Assembly: GCA_964548165.1 (NCBI GenBank)
Contig: CAZJQD010000006.1
Location: forward strand, 37,258 to 101,257
DNA: 64,000 bases
DNA from: CAZJQD01 sp964548165 [NCBI: uncultured bacterium]
GTDB taxonomy: Bacteria > UBA8481
Direction: 5' to 3'
This document shows, in pieces, positions 8,175 through 16,690 of the stretch; position 1 is the first letter of the stretch; each line of letters opens with the position of its first letter. The notes under the pieces are model-generated. The model saw only the letters and a list, made by a program, of their open reading frames with translations, searched no databases and had not been told where the DNA came from. The position numbers were made by a program, and so were the translations under genes.

Positions 8175-9391
8175 GCACCACGCGCGAGTCCGAGGCACCT
8201 CACACGGGGTTCCAGGGCGCTGGTCACGGGCGACGCAGGATCACCATCTGGGAGTTCCTCTTCCTGCTCCTGCTCTTCTCCTCCGCGGGCGCCGCGATCT
8301 TCCTGGAATCCGCAAGCGGTCAGATCTCCTGGCCTCCCTTCCTCGTCGGGCTTCTCTGCCTGGCAACCGCGCTCCAACGCCCGCTCACGAAACTCCCGGA
8401 CGCGGAGCGATCGTGGGCGGACACGGCCGTCCTCGTCGTCGCGATAGGAGCGACCCACCTCATGGTCTGGGCCTCGGGGAGCGGCGAATCGGCGCTCTAC
8501 GCCTTCTACTTCCTGCCCATCCTCGCTTCCGCGCGGGAATACGGCCTGCGGGGCGCGGTGAGCGCGGGGCTTGGCGTGTCCCTCCTGTACGCCACCTTCT
8601 TCATCGGAAGCACCCTTGAAGAGATCGAGGCCGAGCTCCTCGAGGAGATCATCACGTTGCTCTTCACATCACTCCTGGCCGGGTACCTCTTCGAGCAGAT
8701 TGGCGCCGAGCAAGCGGCGAGGCGCCAGGCGGCGGAGGCCCGGAGACTCGCCGACATCGGCCTCCTCGCCGCTCAAGTGGCCCACGAGGTCCGCAACCCG
8801 CTCCAGGTCATCGAGGGCGCGGCCGAGACGATCGACGCGCGGGGCTGGATCATGGCCGAGGGGCGGCCGTTCCTCGACGACCTGCGTCGAGAATCGCGGC
8901 GCATGGCCAGGGTCGCCGGCGACTTCCTGGCCTGGGGCCGGCCGACGATCGCCATCGGTGAGACCCTCTCGCTCCGCGCGATCTGCGAACGCGCCCACCA
9001 TCGCGCCGACAGCCGCCCGGACCTCGTCCTGCGCGGTGAGATGGAACTGTCGATCCGCGTTGACGAGGACGCGATGGAGCGAGCCTTTGCCAACCTCATG
9101 CAGAACGCGTCCCAGGCCGGCGCCCATCACCTGACCATCGAGGCCACCGCCCTGCCCGAAGGAATCCAGGTGCTCGTCACCGACGACGGCCCGGGAATCC
9201 CGGAATCGCTCCGGGGCTCGCTCTTCGAACCCTTCCAGTCGGGGCGCCCGGGCGGCACGGGCCTCGGGCTCGCCATCGTCCGGGGCATCATCACCGGCCA
9301 TGCTGGGCAGATCGAGATCGCGAGCGGGAGACCGGCCACGTTTCGCATCTTCCTGCCACGGGTCACGGACATGACCGGAGTCCTCTCCTGA
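8171..9391 (+). CDS. Membrane sensor histidine kinase (NtrB-like)
   Basis: A 406-aa inner-membrane kinase. About five hydrophobic segments (residues 27-175) form a small membrane sensor; then an H box QVAHEVRNPLQ with the phosphorylated His at about 205, N box NLMQNASQA, G1 DDGPGIP and G2 GTGLGLAI, all intact. The GTG start overlaps the flavoprotein stop (GTGA). The gene is followed, with overlapping stop and start, by its likely partner, a sigma54-dependent response regulator, so the pair should control RpoN promoters. The stimulus is unknown; the arrangement with the flavoprotein suggests coupled expression. Confidence 0.94.
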   Translation: MSTTRESEAPHTGFQGAGHGRRRITIWEFLFLLLLFSSAGAAIFLESASGQISWPPFLVGLLCLATALQRPLTKLPDAERSWADTAVLVVAIGATHLMVWASGSGESALYAFYFLPILASAREYGLRGAVSAGLGVSLLYATFFIGSTLEEIEAELLEEIITLLFTSLLAGYLFEQIGAEQAARRQAAEARRLADIGLLAAQVAHEVRNPLQVIEGAAETIDARGWIMAEGRPFLDDLRRESRRMARVAGDFLAWGRPTIAIGETLSLRAICERAHHRADSRPDLVLRGEMELSIRVDEDAMERAFANLMQNASQAGAHHLTIEATALPEGIQVLVTDDGPGIPESLRGSLFEPFQSGRPGGTGLGLAIVRGIITGHAGQIEIASGRPATFRIFLPRVTDMTGVLS

Positions 9392-10743
9392 TTGCCGGAC
9401 GCCTGCTCGTCGTAGACGACGAGGCGCCGATCCGTCGCCTCCTCCTGTCGCTCTTCGACGACTCCTCGTGCATCGCCGCGGGCTCGGCCGAGGAAGCCCG
9501 CGAGCTCATGAAGGTCCATGACATCGACGTCGTCATCACCGACCTACGACTTCCCGGCGCCGACGGCCTCGCGTTTCTCCGCGAGATTCGCGAGATCGAC
9601 GCGGACCTGCCGGTCATCGTGATGACCGCGTTCGGCTCCATCGAGAGCGCGGTCGAGGCGATGCGCGCGGGCGCCTTCGATTACCTCACCAAGCCGGTCG
9701 AGATGAAGGTCGTCCGGGCCACGGTGGATCGTGCCCTGGCCTTCCGAAGGCTCAAGGAGGAGAACCGCTACCTGAGAGAACGCCTGGGCGAAGCGGATCT
9801 GCCGGAGCTCGTCGGCGAGAGCGGGGTCATGGCGACGCTCAAGCGCTCGATCCGCGAGGCCGCGGGAACGAACGCGCCTGTTCTCATCACCGGCGAGACC
9901 GGGACGGGAAAGGGCGTCGTCGCGCGTCTCCTGCACCGCCTCAGCGGCCGCTCCGGGATCCTCGTGCACGTCAACTGCGCCGCCATTCCGGGACCCCTCC
10001 TCGAGAGCGAGCTCTTCGGACACGCGCGCGGCGCCTTCACCGGCGCCCTCAAGGCGCGCAAGGGCAAGTTCCAGCTCGCCAACGACGGCACGCTCTTCCT
10101 GGACGAGGTCGGCACGCTGCCCGTCGACCTCCAGGCCAAGATCCTGCACGCGCTCGACGACGGCAACTTCACGCCCGTGGGCGCCGACGCCCCCGTGAAA
10201 TCCTCGGCGCGCATCATCGCGGCCACCAACGAGGAACTCGAGAGCGCGGTCGCGGAGGGACGATTCCGCGCCGACCTCTTCTGGCGCCTCAACGTCGTCG
10301 CGTTGAAACTCCCGCCCCTGAATTCACGGCGCGAGGACATCCCGCTCCTGGCCGCCCACATGCTCCAGCGCATCGCAACGGATCGCTCCGTCGACCTCTC
10401 CGCCGACGCCGCGATGCTCCTCTCGTCGCGGCCCTGGCCGGGAAACGTGCGCGAGCTGGAGAACACGATCCGGCGAGCCCTGATCGCGAGGCCGGAGAGC
10501 GCCGTCCTCGACGCCTCGGCCTTCGGCGAACCGCTCCCGGCGGGCATGGATCGCATCCCGCTGAAGGAGGCCCTGGCGAGGACGGAACGGGCGCTCCTCG
10601 CCGAGGCGCTCCGCCGCTGCGGCGGCCAGAAGGGCAAGGCCGCCGATCTCCTGGGGATCTCCGCCCGGATGATGTCCTACTACCTGGAGAAGTATCCCGA
10701 GCTGGATGCTCCCGCGGCCGCACCGAGGCCAACCCCGGGCTGA
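9388..10743 (+). CDS. NtrC-family sigma54-dependent response regulator
   Basis: A 451-aa regulator. Receiver domain at 5-120 with acidic pocket DD at 10-11, phospho-acceptor Asp at 52 (VITDLRLPG) and Lys in YLTKP; AAA+ domain with Walker A GETGTGKG (about 169-176), sigma54-contact motif GAFTGA and Walker B LFLDEVG; C-terminal Fis-type helix-turn-helix. The frame has no ATG, GTG or TTG before residue 41, which would delete half the receiver. A CTG at 9388 overlaps the kinase stop as CTGA and has GGAG seven bases upstream, so it is the proposed start (ATT 9391 is the alternative). The 3' end overlaps the convergent type III PKS gene by 64 bp. Confidence 0.9.
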   Translation: MIAGRLLVVDDEAPIRRLLLSLFDDSSCIAAGSAEEARELMKVHDIDVVITDLRLPGADGLAFLREIREIDADLPVIVMTAFGSIESAVEAMRAGAFDYLTKPVEMKVVRATVDRALAFRRLKEENRYLRERLGEADLPELVGESGVMATLKRSIREAAGTNAPVLITGETGTGKGVVARLLHRLSGRSGILVHVNCAAIPGPLLESELFGHARGAFTGALKARKGKFQLANDGTLFLDEVGTLPVDLQAKILHALDDGNFTPVGADAPVKSSARIIAATNEELESAVAEGRFRADLFWRLNVVALKLPPLNSRREDIPLLAAHMLQRIATDRSVDLSADAAMLLSSRPWPGNVRELENTIRRALIARPESAVLDASAFGEPLPAGMDRIPLKEALARTERALLAEALRRCGGQKGKAADLLGISARMMSYYLEKYPELDAPAAAPRPTPG

Positions 10744-11936
10744 AGGACCTCTCCACCTCCGGAGGAAGCAACGCGCGCCTCGGCGAAGACCACGTCCACC
10801 TGGAAGCCGGGGCCGACGGCGAGAATCCCGAGGGTCTCGTTGGAGCGGAGATCGCGGGCCTCCAGGGTGCGGAGGTACTCCTCCATCACCAGGAAGATCG
10901 TGACCGACGAGATATTGCCGTGGTCGCGGAGAACGTCGCGACTCGTCGTCAAGCCGCCATGCGACAGCCCCAGTGCCTTCTCCACCGCGTCGAGAATCTT
11001 CGGGCCGCCGGGATGCACGAGCCACCGCGCGGGCGGCGCGGCGACGGATTGCGTGCGGACAAGATCGGAGACGGCCGGCATCAGGGTCTCGCCGATGAAG
11101 CGCGGGATGCGGCGCGACAGGAAGATGTGAAATCCGGTCGCCTCGAGATCGTATCCCATGAAGGCCTCGGTCCCGGGGAAGAACCGGGACGCGGAGCCGG
11201 TCAGCGCGATCCCCGGGGCCCGTTCGTCGTCCAGGATCAAGGCCGCGGCACCGTCGCCGAAGATGGCGCAGGAGACGAGATGGTCCGCGGTGAAGTCGGT
11301 GGGCTGAAAGGTCAGCGTCGGAAGCTCCATCGCCACGACGAGGACCTTGGACCCGGGATATGCGCGCAGGAAGTCCTGGCCGAAACGGAGCGCGGCAACG
11401 CCGGCCGCGCACCCCAGTTCCGTGATCGGCAGGCGCCGCACGTCGGGCCGAAAGCCGAAGCGATTGACGAGGCGAGCGTCGAGCGAGGGAATGGCGAACC
11501 CGGTGCAGGACGTCGAGATGATGAGGTCGATCGCGGAGGCCTCGACGCCCGTCTTCGCCAGGACCTTCTCGATCGCGGCGATGCCCAGGCGCTCAGCATG
11601 TTCCAGGTAGAGGCGATTCTTCTCTCCCAATGTGCGCGGCGAAAGAAGTTCGTCGATGGGGAGCGCGGCCGCGCGCGCGCGGACGCCCGCGTGCTCGAAC
11701 GCGTGCTTGATCTTTTCGAGCGGGAGCTCCGGGGAGACCCCGGCGGCGAGGACACCGGGGACTGCGGCGGCGGCAGGAACCGAGGTGGCCGAGGATGTGA
11801 GCCAGCGTTCGACGAGCCCGAACGCCTCCTCCTGCGTGAACGCATGCTCGGGAAAGACGCTGGCGATGCCGGCCACCCGGGCATTGCGGGGGGAAGGGAC
11901 CGTGAAGACGGATTCGCTCATGAAGGGCGCGTTCAT
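10680..11936 (-). CDS. Type III polyketide synthase (chalcone/alkylpyrone synthase family)
   Basis: A 418-aa homodimeric-type enzyme that would condense malonyl-CoA onto an acyl starter. The Cys-His-Asn triad is visible: Cys176 (ITELGCAAG), His308 (WLVHPGG) and Asn341 (DHGNISSV). IFGDGAAALIL is also conserved. The ATG at 11936 overlaps the YceI stop (ATGA), implying coupled translation. Its length is a little above the usual 350-400 aa because of an extended C-terminal tail rich in Ala, Gly and Ser. Products in bacteria are alkylpyrones, alkylresorcinols or related phenolic lipids; which one is made here cannot be told. Confidence 0.93.
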   Translation of the reverse strand: MNAPFMSESVFTVPSPRNARVAGIASVFPEHAFTQEEAFGLVERWLTSSATSVPAAAAVPGVLAAGVSPELPLEKIKHAFEHAGVRARAAALPIDELLSPRTLGEKNRLYLEHAERLGIAAIEKVLAKTGVEASAIDLIISTSCTGFAIPSLDARLVNRFGFRPDVRRLPITELGCAAGVAALRFGQDFLRAYPGSKVLVVAMELPTLTFQPTDFTADHLVSCAIFGDGAAALILDDERAPGIALTGSASRFFPGTEAFMGYDLEATGFHIFLSRRIPRFIGETLMPAVSDLVRTQSVAAPPARWLVHPGGPKILDAVEKALGLSHGGLTTSRDVLRDHGNISSVTIFLVMEEYLRTLEARDLRSNETLGILAVGPGFQVDVVFAEARVASSGGGEVLQPGVGLGAAAGASSSGYFSR

Positions 11937-12544
11937 CCGCGCACTGGGGCCGCGGCGCCGGTTACCCGGAAATCGACGCGAACATCATCGGCGACCCGCA
12001 CGAAGAGAAAGCCGGGACGCTCCATGCCAAACTCCGTGATCCGGCAGTCGAGTCGTCCCGTGACGGTGAGCTTTTCACCCTGGAAGGCCCCGATGATGGG
12101 AACGCGCTTGGGCGCCGTCACTCCGTGCATGGCGAGCTCGCCGACCGCGGTCGCCGTGAAGGTGTCCGCTCCCGACCAGCGCAGGTTCTCGATCTTCGTG
12201 AGGTGAAACGTGATATGGGGAAACCGCGCCACATCGAAGACCGCGTTCATCTTGGTATCGCGGGCGCCGATCCCGGTCTTCAAGGACGAGACCGGGATCG
12301 CGATCTCGCCGTGCGCGGTCTCCACGATCCTCTCCCGGTCACAGCCGAAGGACCCACGGATCGTCGCGGAGGTTCCGTTGAAATCATGCCCCGTGGAATG
12401 CGCGTGAAAGGTGACCGCGCTCGGGGCGGCGGCTCGATACTCCGTCATCGCATAAGCGGCGACGCTCGTCGCGGCGACGACGGTCACGGCATACGTGAGC
12501 CCTGCCGCGAACAGTCGAACCACAACCTTCAGACGATTCTTCAT
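11933..12544 (-). CDS. YceI-like lipocalin-fold periplasmic protein
   Basis: A 203-aa exported protein of the YceI family, which binds isoprenoid or fatty-acyl chains in a barrel. An N-terminal hydrophobic segment (about residues 6-32) acts as signal peptide or anchor; then the family signature including FHAHSTGHDFNG, SLKTGIGARDTKMN and FPHITFHLTKIE. The ATG at 12544 has a good Shine-Dalgarno AAGGAGAG just upstream. It is coupled by ATGA to the type III PKS, which suggests a role in carrying or handling the lipid product; that link is inference. Confidence 0.87.
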   Translation of the reverse strand: MKNRLKVVVRLFAAGLTYAVTVVAATSVAAYAMTEYRAAAPSAVTFHAHSTGHDFNGTSATIRGSFGCDRERIVETAHGEIAIPVSSLKTGIGARDTKMNAVFDVARFPHITFHLTKIENLRWSGADTFTATAVGELAMHGVTAPKRVPIIGAFQGEKLTVTGRLDCRITEFGMERPGFLFVRVADDVRVDFRVTGAAAPVRG

Positions 12545-12633
12545 GAGGAACTCTCCTTCGTGACCATGATGCCCGTTAGAGAGCAAGCCGCATGCCGCCC
12601 CACCCGCTCACAAAGTCGCCTGTTTCCAGTCCG

Positions 12634-12687
12634 CGGCTTTCATAAAGTGTAAGCGCCGTCGCCGGCGGCGCCATTTTGTGAAAGGCG
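12634..12687. terminator. Imperfect palindrome between bioF-like and yceI genes
   Basis: An AT-containing outer inverted repeat (GCTTTCATAAAGTG against CCTTTCACAAAATG) encloses a GC-rich hairpin (GCGCCG with CGGCGC around 12653-12671). It lies 3' of the BioF-like gene and 5' of yceI, so it could end transcription, be an operator, or be a decayed repeat element. No U-run follows, so an intrinsic terminator is uncertain. Confidence 0.4.
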
Positions 12688-12707
12688 GCCGGACCGTGAC
12701 AGATGGA

Positions 12708-13856
12708 TCATCCCGCGAACGACTTCAAGACCCCGAGCCACCCGGGGTTCGTCGCGAGCTCCAGGACGTGATCGGCCTGGACGCTCAAGCGCAGGCGCGC
12801 GGTGCCCGTGGGAACGGTCGGGGGGCGGATCGCCTGCGCGAGGGCGCCGGCGGCCAGGAGTTCCCGACCAGCGGCCAGGGCGCGATCCGGATCGCCGAGA
12901 ATCAACGGCAGGATCGGCGAGGCTACGGGCGCCAGTCCCAGTGCGTCGCGGAGCGCGAACGACCGGTCCCTGAGGCGCGTCACCCGCTCCGGTTCCCTCC
13001 GAATCAACCGGACCGCGGCCAGCGCCGCGCCGACGCAGGCGGGAGCGATCCCCGTCGTGTAGATGAAGGCTCCTCCGCGTTGCAGAACGAGATCGATGAC
13101 CTCGGAGGTCGCGGCGATGAAGCCTCCCTGGCTTGCCAGGGCCTTCGAGAGCGTCCCGACCTGTACGATATCGGTCGCCGGGCTCAGCCCGTGGTGGCGG
13201 AGCGTCCCGGCGCCATCCGCCCCGAGGACGCCGGTGGCGTGAGCATCGTCGAGGACGATCATCGCCTCGACGGCGCGCGCGTCGGCCAGGATCGCCGGCA
13301 GGTCCGCAATGTCGCCGTCCATGGAGTGCACACCGTCGAGGACGACGAAGAGTCGGCGGCAGGAACGCCCGCGCAGGCGCTCCAGGACGTACGCGAGTCC
13401 GCCCGGGTCTTCTCTACGCCAGACCGCGAGCTTCGCGCCGCTGAGCCGCGCACCGCTCACCAGGCACGCGTGCGCGCCCTTCTCCAGTGCGATCCCGTCC
13501 TCGGGCCCGGCGAGCGCGGTCAGCGTCGCGAGCGCGGCCGCGAATCCGGTCGGCGTCACGAGGGCGCGCGACGTCCCCTTCCACGCGGCCAACTCTTCTT
13601 CCAGCGTGACGACGCGCGGCGACGTTCCCGTGATGAGCCGCGCCGACCCCGCCCCGGCGCCGTCCTCGCGGAGAGCGACCGTCGCGCCTTCGATCACTTC
13701 CGGGTGATGCACGAGCGAGAGATAGTTGTTGCTGGTGAAGTTGATGAGCCGCCGCCCGTTCTCCTCGACATGCGGCGCCGCGCCGTGAACGCGCGGCCGG
13801 AGCGCGCGCCGCAGATCCCCGGGGATCGCCGCGAGTTCCTCTTCCATCCAGTTCAT
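12708..13856 (-). CDS. 8-amino-7-oxononanoate synthase (BioF)-like alpha-oxoamine synthase
   Basis: PLP enzyme of 382 aa that joins an amino acid to an acyl thioester with decarboxylation. NNYLSL near the N-terminus, DDAHATG (203-209) and the Schiff-base lysine in VGTLSKAL (Lys238) are present. The C-terminal AIRPPTVPTGTARLRLS is characteristic of BioF rather than of KBL or ALAS. The ATG overlaps the KS stop (ATGA). BioF would form KAPA for biotin, but no other biotin genes are nearby and the tight coupling to a ketosynthase and an SDR leaves open another acyl-amino-ketone product. Confidence 0.88.
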   Translation of the reverse strand: MNWMEEELAAIPGDLRRALRPRVHGAAPHVEENGRRLINFTSNNYLSLVHHPEVIEGATVALREDGAGAGSARLITGTSPRVVTLEEELAAWKGTSRALVTPTGFAAALATLTALAGPEDGIALEKGAHACLVSGARLSGAKLAVWRREDPGGLAYVLERLRGRSCRRLFVVLDGVHSMDGDIADLPAILADARAVEAMIVLDDAHATGVLGADGAGTLRHHGLSPATDIVQVGTLSKALASQGGFIAATSEVIDLVLQRGGAFIYTTGIAPACVGAALAAVRLIRREPERVTRLRDRSFALRDALGLAPVASPILPLILGDPDRALAAGRELLAAGALAQAIRPPTVPTGTARLRLSVQADHVLELATNPGWLGVLKSFAG

Positions 13857-15031
13857 ACGAGGAATCCGCGGCGCGAACGAAGAACTTCCCCTGTCTCCGC
13901 CAGGATCGGGACCTCCAGCACCAATGCCGCCATCGCGCCCCCGAAGCCGTAGGAGAGGACGAGGACGCGATGCGGCCCTGCGCCCGGCAGGGACTCGGCG
14001 TCACGAATGAGGCAGGCGGAGGCGCACGCCGGATCGATCTCCTCCAGGCCGAACGTGCCCGGCGCCGCGCCTTCCGCCGCAAAGCCGATCGTCAGGAGAG
14101 TCTCGACGGCACCCGCGGCGCCGAGGCAGTGACCGGTCAACGCCTTCGTCGACGAGGCCGGCGCGCGCGCTCCCCGATCGTCCCACACGTGACGAAGGGC
14201 GGCCGCCTCCGCCTGGTCGTTGTTCTTCGTGCCCGTCCCATGCAGGTGGATGTAAGCAATATCGCCCGCGACCGTCTCGGCCGACCGCAGGGCGCGCTCG
14301 ATGAGCCGCGCGATCGAGAGACCGTCGGGGGGCGTGGCGATCGCGTGGCCGGTCTCGCCGGCCTGGGCCCAGCCGAGGATCCTCGCGTGGATGCGCGCCC
14401 CTCGCGCATGCGCGTCACTCTCCCTCTCCAGGACCGCCACACCCGCGCCCTCCGCCGGCACGAAGCCGTCGCGGCGCCGATCGAACGGACGCGGACGCGT
14501 CTTCGAGAGGACGCCAAGCCGGCGGAATCCCGCGATCGTCAGCGGATGAAGCGTGCCCTCCGCGCTCCCGGCCAGCATGAGATCGGCCTCGTCGTTCTGC
14601 AGGAGCATGGCGGCGCGGATCCAACTGCAGAGCCCGGTGGCGCAGGCGCCGATCGAGGTCACGACGGGTCCCCGAAAGTTCGTCGGTCTGAGATTCGGCG
14701 TGAAGAAACTCCACCAGGCCGTCGAATCCAGGGCGAGCGGATCACCGCCGGCATCATCCAGCCCGGCAAGAAGAGCCTGCAGTCCCAGCTTGGAGGCCGA
14801 GATTGTGCTCCCCCTGCGTTCCGGTTCGACGCCTGCGTCGCCCTCCACCGCATGGGCGTCAGAAAGCGCCCACGTGGCGGCCATGGCCGCCAGGCGGGAG
14901 GTCCGATCCCCCTCGCAATTTTCCAGCCCGCATCCCCGCGGCACGGCATCCCCGATCCCGTCCCGGCACGCCAAAGCCAGCCCCCGTCCGGTAACAACGA
15001 TGGTTGGCCGGTCGCCACAGGCGCCTATCAC
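13853..15031 (-). CDS. FabF-like beta-ketoacyl synthase
   Basis: Thiolase-fold ketosynthase of 392 aa. The Cys-His-His triad is intact: Cys130 (IGACATG), His264 (HLHGTGTKNND) and His301 (STKALTGHCLGAAGAVE). The N-terminus (RPTIVVTGRGLA) matches FabF/KAS II. The GTG at 15031 is preferred because it overlaps a TGA that ends a duplicated copy of the upstream SDR C-terminus; a GTG at 15070 lies inside that repeat. The middle is less conserved than housekeeping FabF, suggesting a pathway-specific enzyme. No acyl carrier protein gene is visible in the window. Confidence 0.9.
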   Translation of the reverse strand: MIGACGDRPTIVVTGRGLALACRDGIGDAVPRGCGLENCEGDRTSRLAAMAATWALSDAHAVEGDAGVEPERRGSTISASKLGLQALLAGLDDAGGDPLALDSTAWWSFFTPNLRPTNFRGPVVTSIGACATGLCSWIRAAMLLQNDEADLMLAGSAEGTLHPLTIAGFRRLGVLSKTRPRPFDRRRDGFVPAEGAGVAVLERESDAHARGARIHARILGWAQAGETGHAIATPPDGLSIARLIERALRSAETVAGDIAYIHLHGTGTKNNDQAEAAALRHVWDDRGARAPASSTKALTGHCLGAAGAVETLLTIGFAAEGAAPGTFGLEEIDPACASACLIRDAESLPGAGPHRVLVLSYGFGGAMAALVLEVPILAETGEVLRSRRGFLV

Positions 15032-15151
15032 CACGGCACGATCCGCCCGTCCGCGGCACGCGGCCTCCACGCATTCACCACGGCACTATGCGCCCGTCCG
15101 CGGCACGCGGCCTTCACGCATTCACCACGGCACTATGCGCCCGTCCGCGGC
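15028..15151 (-). repeat. 47-bp tandem repeat (2.6 copies) across the SDR/KS junction
   Basis: On the minus strand, copy 1 is 15151-15105, copy 2 is 15104-15058 and a 30-bp partial copy 3 is 15057-15028. Each begins GCCGCGGACGGGCG and carries the last codons of the SDR (peptide AADGRIVPW and stop). Copies 1 and 2 differ at one base; copy 3 uses CGG ATC where they use CGC ATA, a synonymous change. The current SDR stop is in copy 1, while the KS start overlaps the stop of copy 3. Confidence 0.9.
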
Positions 15152-15823
15152 AAAGACCTGGCCCGTCACCGCCTCCAGGCCCGCCACCTCGCGGATCAGC
15201 CGCGCCGCATCCTCCACGCTCGCCAGCGTTCCCAATACGTGATCGCGCGTCGAGGCCTTCATCGCCTCCGGCGCCTCTCGTCCCATGTCCGTATCGAGGT
15301 AACCGGGGCAGACGACGTTGACGCGGACATGCGGCGCCAGCTCGCGCGCCGCGCTGACGGCGAGTCCCATGAGCCCAGCCTTGCTGGCCGCGTAGTTGAC
15401 GGCGCCCGCCGCGCCGCGCCGTCCCATGATCGAGGCCACCAGGACGACCGCGCCCCGGGACTCCACGAGAAGTGGCGCCGCCGCCCTGAGCCCCCAGAAC
15501 GCGCCGGAGAGATTGACGGCCAGGATCCGGTCCCACTCCTCCTCCGTCATCCTGAGCATCGGCCGATCCGCGATGACGGCCGCGTTCGCGACGAAGAGAT
15601 CGAGCCGCCCAAAGCGTTCCTTCAGCGTCGCGATCGATCGGTCGGCAGTCAGGGGATCGGCAACATCGCCCGGCAACGCCACGCTGCCGGGGAGCGCGGG
15701 CGGCGCGCTGGAGTGACAACCGAGCCCGAGATCGAAATCGGGCGCCAGGAGATCGGCGAGCCGGCGGCCCAGCCCGCGCGACGCGCCCGTGATCCAGGCG
15801 ACGCGGCGAGGCGACCCGGTCAC
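15122..15823 (-). CDS. Short-chain dehydrogenase/reductase (FabG-like)
   Basis: NAD(P)H-dependent reductase of 233 aa. Cofactor motif TGASRGLG at the N-terminus, NAAV, and a catalytic set with Ser in VLVASIMG and YxxxK in NYAASK, followed by NVVCPGYLDTDM. It would reduce a 3-oxoacyl intermediate, consistent with the neighbouring ketosynthase. The GTG start overlaps the stop of the class IV PLP enzyme (GTGA). The 3' end lies in the first copy of a 47-bp tandem repeat, so an ancestral direct overlap with the KS gene appears to have been broken. Confidence 0.92.
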   Translation of the reverse strand: MTGSPRRVAWITGASRGLGRRLADLLAPDFDLGLGCHSSAPPALPGSVALPGDVADPLTADRSIATLKERFGRLDLFVANAAVIADRPMLRMTEEEWDRILAVNLSGAFWGLRAAAPLLVESRGAVVLVASIMGRRGAAGAVNYAASKAGLMGLAVSAARELAPHVRVNVVCPGYLDTDMGREAPEAMKASTRDHVLGTLASVEDAARLIREVAGLEAVTGQVFAADGRIVPW

Positions 15824-16683
15824 GCGAACGTGGGAACGCTTCCTGAAGCCGTCGCCTCCAGCGCCTCATCCCACGCCGCCTGCAGGCGAAGCACCGAGGG
15901 CTCATCGACCGCATACGCGCGCCCCGCGAACTCCCGAACCCCCACGGGCCCCCAGGACACGTTCGAGACCACGATAGCGTCCGCGCTCCGCAGATCCTCG
16001 GCCGTGAAGGACTGGACCGTTACAGGCACGCTCTTCGTGAGTATCGCCCTCGAGACGCTGGCAAGGACGCGGCCCGGCGGAGGCACCACGATCGTCCCCC
16101 CGACCACGGCGAAGATCGCGCTCGCCGCGCCCTCGGCCACGTCGCCCTTGTGATCGAGGAGAAGCGCCTCGTCGGTGCCGCAGATCTCGCGCGCCAGGGC
16201 CATCGCCCCGGTCGAGATCGTCTTGACCACCTCCCGCCCGAACGGCAGGGGGCGCAGGATGGGAACGATGCCCAGCGACATTCCCCGCGCGCGCAACGCG
16301 CCGATCTCGGGAAGCGGGCGCGTCTGCACGACGACCGTGGACGCGGCGCCGGGTATGCGGTTGAACCCCCCGCCGCCGACTCCGCGCGTCACGGTGGTGC
16401 GGATAACAAGATCGCCGCCGCCATTGTGCCCCAGGGTCTCCCGCCAGATCTCCACGAGCTGTTCCGCCTTCCAGGGCGCGTTGATCCGGACCGCGGCCAG
16501 CGCCTCCAGGAGCCTGGCGGCATGGAGCTCGGGGGCGAAGAGCTTTCCCCGGATGCTGCGCATCGTCTCGTAGACGCCGTCACCCATCTGGAATCCGCGA
16601 TCGTTGATCGAGATTACGGCCGCCGAATCAGGAAGGAACGTGCCGTTCAGCCAGGCAACGCCGCCCCGCGCCTTCGTCGTCAC
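15820..16683 (-). CDS. Class IV PLP enzyme (branched-chain aminotransferase / aminodeoxychorismate lyase family)
   Basis: A 287-aa fold-type IV PLP enzyme. The conserved NDRGFQMGDGVYETMR segment near the N-terminus, the PLP lysine in REVVKTIS, and VAEGAASAIFAVV (family E-G-xxSN-F motif, with Ala where Ser-Asn is more common) are visible. GTG 16683 is chosen as homology begins at AWLNG and it follows the redoxin stop by 7 bp. It may act as an aminotransferase or as an ADC lyase; sequence alone does not decide. It is coupled to the SDR by GTGA. Confidence 0.85.
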   Translation of the reverse strand: MTTKARGGVAWLNGTFLPDSAAVISINDRGFQMGDGVYETMRSIRGKLFAPELHAARLLEALAAVRINAPWKAEQLVEIWRETLGHNGGGDLVIRTTVTRGVGGGGFNRIPGAASTVVVQTRPLPEIGALRARGMSLGIVPILRPLPFGREVVKTISTGAMALAREICGTDEALLLDHKGDVAEGAASAIFAVVGGTIVVPPPGRVLASVSRAILTKSVPVTVQSFTAEDLRSADAIVVSNVSWGPVGVREFAGRAYAVDEPSVLRLQAAWDEALEATASGSVPTFA

Positions 16684-16690
16684 GCCGTGA

